Source: Desulfotomaculum sp. (GTDB lineage: Bacteria > Bacillota > Desulfotomaculia > Desulfotomaculales > Nap2-2B). From it: a stretch of DNA of 16,556 nt. Position numbers and translations under genes: made by a program. This document shows, one piece after another, positions 14,001-16,556 of this stretch. The notes below the pieces were generated by a model. The model ran no database searches. It worked only from the letters and a program-made list of their open reading frames with translations, and was not told the origin of the DNA. The stretch's first letter is position 1, and each line of letters begins with the position of its first letter. The stretch is taken from assembly GCA_003445555.1 (NCBI GenBank), contig DMDI01000048.1, forward strand, positions 1 through 16,556, given 5' to 3'.

Positions 14001-15374
14001 ATGCTTAAAAACAACATCTGGCGGGAAATTATTTATTATTTTTTTATTCTCCTATTTTTTTTAGCTATTTTACAATTTTATTTTTTTTACCACCTTAATC
14101 TAGGTTGGGCCCTCCTAACGTCGTTTATCTTTGCCTTGGGCCTGGGGTGGATATTTTTTAAACAGGTCATTTCTCCGTTAAAAAAAATAAATAAGGTCAC
14201 CGAAGCAATCAGTCAAGGAAATTTAAACCAGGAATTACCCCTTTACGAACAGAAAGAAATCAGCCGGTTAGCTCACAACATAAATGATTTGGTGCGGCAA
14301 CAAAAAAAAATCCTGGCCCAGATTATCGCGGAAAAAAACCGCATTCAGACTATCTTAAACAGTATGACGGAAGGAGTAGTTGCGCTTGATAACCAGGGCA
14401 ATGTTCTTCTGCTTAATTCAGCGGTAGAAAATTTTTTGGGCGTTGCCCGGGAAGCCTATCTAGACAAAAATATCCTGAACCTCATCCGCAATTACGACTT
14501 AGAAAGAGCCGTAAAACAGGCTTTAAAAAGTGAAAGGCCAATAACGCAAGAATTTCAACTTATTTACCCCGAACCCAGTTTTTATTATCTTAAGGCCACC
14601 CCCTTAAAAAATCAAGAACAAGAAAAAGAGGGGATTGTACTCTTACTAAGAAACATTACTAAAGAAAAAAAACTGGATCAAATGCGCACTGAGTTTGTGG
14701 CTAATGTTTCACACGAGTTACGCACCCCACTTACTTCAATCAGCGGTTTTTTAGAGACTTTGCGCGAGGGAGCAATAGATGACCCTGCCGCCGCCCGCCG
14801 GATCTTAGAAATCATGAGCAAAGAAACCAACCGGCTGGCAAAACTTATTGACGATTTATTACATCTCTCCAAGATAGAAGAAAGAAGGGTCGTTCACCGG
14901 TGGCAGTTGGTGCAGTTAAAAGAAATCATTAACCAGGTAACCGTTATGTTTCAACCTCAGGCCCAACAAAAATCTTTAAGTTTAACGGTAGAAATACCGG
15001 TTGAGTTGCCTTGCATATCTGGTGATCCCGATTTATTAGCCCAGGTATTAACAAATTTAGTAGATAACGCAATAAAATACACTCTCCCTGGCGGGCAAGT
15101 TTTAATCCGCGCCACAACCTATAGAGATACCGTTCAGGTAGAGGTAAAGGATACCGGTATTGGCATCCCGCCTGAGGACCTGCCCCGTATCTTTGAGCGC
15201 TTTTACCGGGTAGAAAAGGCCAGGGCCCGGGAACTGGGAGGAATTGGCGTAGGCTTAGCTATTGTTAAACACATCATTAAGGCCCATGGAGGAAGTATTA
15301 AGGCGGAAAGCATACCCCACCAGGGAAGTTCCTTTAAGGTTACTTTACCGGCCGAAGTGAGAAGTGAGAAGTGA
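14001..15374 (+). CDS. phoR: Phosphate sensor histidine kinase PhoR
   Basis: 457 residues, five bases after phoP. Two N-terminal helices (about 11-30 and 35-53) have only a few residues outside, so there is no extracellular sensor domain. Next come a HAMP-like linker (54-105), a PAS domain (about 112-225), the H-box FVANVSHELRTPLTS with His238, the N-box TNLVDNAIKY (351-360), DTGIGIP (384-390), FERFYRVEKARAR and GGIGVGLAIVK. This short-loop layout is like E. coli PhoR. It fits sensing through PhoU and the Pst transporter, not an external ligand. A GGGAGG at 13982-13987 lies 13 bases before the ATG, a long spacing. The last residues (EVRSEK) and the stop are encoded by GAAGTGA heptamer repeats, so the natural C-terminus may have been altered by repeat spread. 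Confidence 0.95.
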   Translation: MLKNNIWREIIYYFFILLFFLAILQFYFFYHLNLGWALLTSFIFALGLGWIFFKQVISPLKKINKVTEAISQGNLNQELPLYEQKEISRLAHNINDLVRQQKKILAQIIAEKNRIQTILNSMTEGVVALDNQGNVLLLNSAVENFLGVAREAYLDKNILNLIRNYDLERAVKQALKSERPITQEFQLIYPEPSFYYLKATPLKNQEQEKEGIVLLLRNITKEKKLDQMRTEFVANVSHELRTPLTSISGFLETLREGAIDDPAAARRILEIMSKETNRLAKLIDDLLHLSKIEERRVVHRWQLVQLKEIINQVTVMFQPQAQQKSLSLTVEIPVELPCISGDPDLLAQVLTNLVDNAIKYTLPGGQVLIRATTYRDTVQVEVKDTGIGIPPEDLPRIFERFYRVEKARARELGGIGVGLAIVKHIIKAHGGSIKAESIPHQGSSFKVTLPAEVRSEK

Positions 15375-15388
15375 GAAGTTTGAGGTGA
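15354..15388 (+). repeat. GAAGTGA heptamer tandem repeat at the 3' end of phoR
   Basis: Three exact GAAGTGA copies (15354-15374) and two decayed ones (GAAGTTT, GAGGTGA) run across the phoR stop codon. Because the unit is seven bases, copy number changes alter the reading frame of the tail. Confidence 0.85.
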
Positions 15389-15446
15389 GATTAGCTTTGA
15401 CTAACTATCAATCCTTTTATTATCTCTAAATCCTTGTCTCTCACCT
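15383..15446. repeat. Inverted repeat spanning the phoR-phoU gap
   Basis: AGGTGAGA (15383-15390) and TCTCACCT (15439-15446) are exact inverted copies separated by 48 AT-rich bases. This could be a long-loop stem in the phoR-phoU transcript or the ends of a small element. The rest of the 103-base gap holds no gene. Confidence 0.4.
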
Positions 15447-15477
15447 TTAAAATCTTTTTTCAGGAGGCAAAATATTT

Positions 15478-16143
15478 ATGCGGGCCCGCGGTGCTTTTGA
15501 ACAGGAATTAACTGATTTACAGCAGGACATTTTACGGCTGGCCAGTTTAACGGAAGAGACTATTTATGGAGCCGTTCAATTTTTACTGCGGCAAGACGTG
15601 GCAGGAGCAAACCAAATAATTTCTGGTGATGTTTTAATTGATAAGCTAGCGCAGGAAATCGAAGATAAATGCGTAAAGTTAATCGCTACCCAACAGCCGA
15701 TAGCCCATGATTTACGCCTGTCTATCACCAGCCTTAAATTTCTGGTCAGCTTGGAACGAATGGCCGACTATGCAGTTGACATTGCCCGGGCTACCCTTTA
15801 CATTTACGGCTACCCCTTAAACAGGCAACTTATGGAATATACCTCCAAAATGAGCCGGGTAGTCCAACAAATGATCAAAGAGGCTCTAGACGCTTATGTT
15901 AATAACGATACTCAAAGAGCACGCGAAATGTGTTCTTTAGATGATGAGGTTGATTTTATTTCCGCTAAAATATTTCAAGAGGCTGTACGGGCAATGCGGG
16001 AAAAGACCCAGCCCCAAATTGTAATTCCGGCCGTTTATTTTTTGCTAATCAGTCGCTATCTGGAAAGAATCGCTGATCACGCCACCAATATTGGTGAGGA
16101 AGTAATTTTTTTAATCACCGGCGAAAAAAGAGAGCTTAACTAA
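15478..16143 (+). CDS. phoU: Phosphate signalling protein PhoU
   Basis: 221 residues, all-helical, with two PhoU repeats (about 10-105 and 115-215). Each ends in the family's metal-binding ExxxD motif: LERMADYAVD (Glu93, Asp97) and LERIADHATN (Glu196, Asp200). Known role: a peripheral membrane protein that represses the Pho response when phosphate is ample, by linking PstB and the PAS region of PhoR. The ATG at 15478 has an AGGAGG ten bases upstream. The gene lies 103 bases after phoR, with repeats in the gap and directly after the stop. In many genomes phoU follows pstB; here it is in the phoPR strand instead. Confidence 0.96.
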   Translation: MRARGAFEQELTDLQQDILRLASLTEETIYGAVQFLLRQDVAGANQIISGDVLIDKLAQEIEDKCVKLIATQQPIAHDLRLSITSLKFLVSLERMADYAVDIARATLYIYGYPLNRQLMEYTSKMSRVVQQMIKEALDAYVNNDTQRAREMCSLDDEVDFISAKIFQEAVRAMREKTQPQIVIPAVYFLLISRYLERIADHATNIGEEVIFLITGEKRELN

Positions 16144-16144
16144 G

Positions 16145-16193
16145 TCGGTCATCGGTCGTCGGTCATCGGTCGTCGGTCGTCGGTCGTCGGTCG
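16145..16193 (+). repeat. TCGGTCG/TCGGTCA heptamer tandem repeat after phoU
   Basis: Seven tandem seven-base units (five TCGGTCG, two TCGGTCA), with a partial TCGGG after them, starting two bases after the phoU stop codon. It is GC-richer than its surroundings and non-coding. Confidence 0.92.
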
Positions 16194-16231
16194 TCGGGAT
16201 AAAATAATGACGACTAAATGTTTCTCTGTGC

Positions 16232-16450
16232 CTAGTCAGTAAGGTAAAAATGGGTTTGGCAGCCCGGACACTCAAAATATTCTCCTTCGTTATCCTGCTT
16301 TAGACATCCAGTGCCAATTTTTTCAATTATATTACCCTGTTCATCCTTTATTTTTTCGTTCATTTCCGGACAATAAATCCAGGTACGGCATTGGGAACAA
16401 TAAAAATTTTCTTTAAGTGCGTAAACTAAACTGACGGTAAGTTTAACCAT
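16232..16450 (-). CDS. Small cysteine-rich protein, probable zinc-binding, unknown function
   Basis: 72 residues, not recognised. Cysteines are arranged as CSQC (18-21), Cys27, Cys49 and CPGC (61-64), with His67 near the end. Two CxxC knuckles about 40 residues apart suggest a zinc ribbon, though a rubredoxin-like iron site is also possible. The middle (KIKDEQGNIIEKIGTG) looks like a beta hairpin. The ATG at 16450 is preceded by AAGGGGGGG at a workable distance, so translation is credible. It converges on phoU across the heptamer repeats. Its leader contains a seven-pair hairpin (16474-16513). Nothing links it to phosphate control except position. Confidence 0.7.
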   Translation of the reverse strand: MVKLTVSLVYALKENFYCSQCRTWIYCPEMNEKIKDEQGNIIEKIGTGCLKQDNEGEYFECPGCQTHFYLTD

Positions 16451-16473
16451 GATAGCCCCCCCTTCTTAAGATT

Positions 16474-16513
16474 TGTAGGTTCTCTGAAATGCGAAATATG
16501 CTTGATACCTACA
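16474..16513 (-). other. Hairpin in the leader of the cysteine-rich gene
   Basis: TGTAGGT (16474-16480) and ACCTACA (16507-16513) pair over a 26-base loop, in the region upstream of the ATG at 16450. An SD-like GGAGGTGA on the same strand near 16537-16544 is not followed by a usable frame. I recognise no known riboswitch. The window ends in seven C (16550-16556). Confidence 0.3.
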
Positions 16514-16556
16514 TATAAAAGCCCCTTTTTTTATTTTTCACCTCCAGGGCCCCCCC

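Overview
The window looks like a chromosomal segment of an endospore-forming, moderately AT-rich Clostridia-type Firmicute, something like Peptococcaceae or Desulfotomaculum. The reasons are a gerA-type germinant receptor operon, strong GGAGG ribosome-binding sites, frequent TTG and GTG starts, a Bacillus-style PhoP-box sequence, and RecD2 instead of a RecBCD-type RecD. The genus is not determined. No tRNA, rRNA, CRISPR array, transposase or prophage gene is seen.

Layout. Positions 1-4572 are on the minus strand: a gerAB-like permease cut by the left edge, gerAA overlapping it, threonine synthase (thrC), and a 69-residue membrane protein. A two-TM orphan histidine kinase (4782-5663, +) ends in a run of 16 G. 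It converges on a Ski2/Mtr4-like helicase (5701 to about 8008, -) that is split in two by a one-base frame change and has no ordinary start codon behind its ribosome-binding site.

From 8086 to the end lies a phosphate island. pstC-pstA-pstB are on the minus strand; recD2, phoP (phoB-type), phoR and phoU are on the plus strand. Between the divergent pstC and recD2 lie six perfect 11-bp tandem repeats. Read towards pstC, each contains TTAACA, which matches the Bacillus PhoP-box consensus, and a -10-like hexamer follows directly. This is the clearest regulatory signal in the window. It suggests that PhoP made here acts on pst, and that the pstC start lies downstream of the longest reading frame. 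pstS, normally first in the operon, is not in the window.

The plus-strand phosphate genes are separated by repeats: a perfect 16-bp-stem palindrome between recD2 and phoP, GAAGTGA heptamers that encode the end of PhoR, and TCGGTCG heptamers straight after phoU. A 72-residue cysteine-rich protein lies on the minus strand at the right end, where the window stops in a run of C.

How the genes work together (inference from families): PhoR and PhoP sense and answer phosphate limitation, PstCAB imports phosphate with a PstS from elsewhere, and PhoU links transporter state to PhoR. The ger genes, thrC, the kinase and the helicase appear to be unrelated neighbours.
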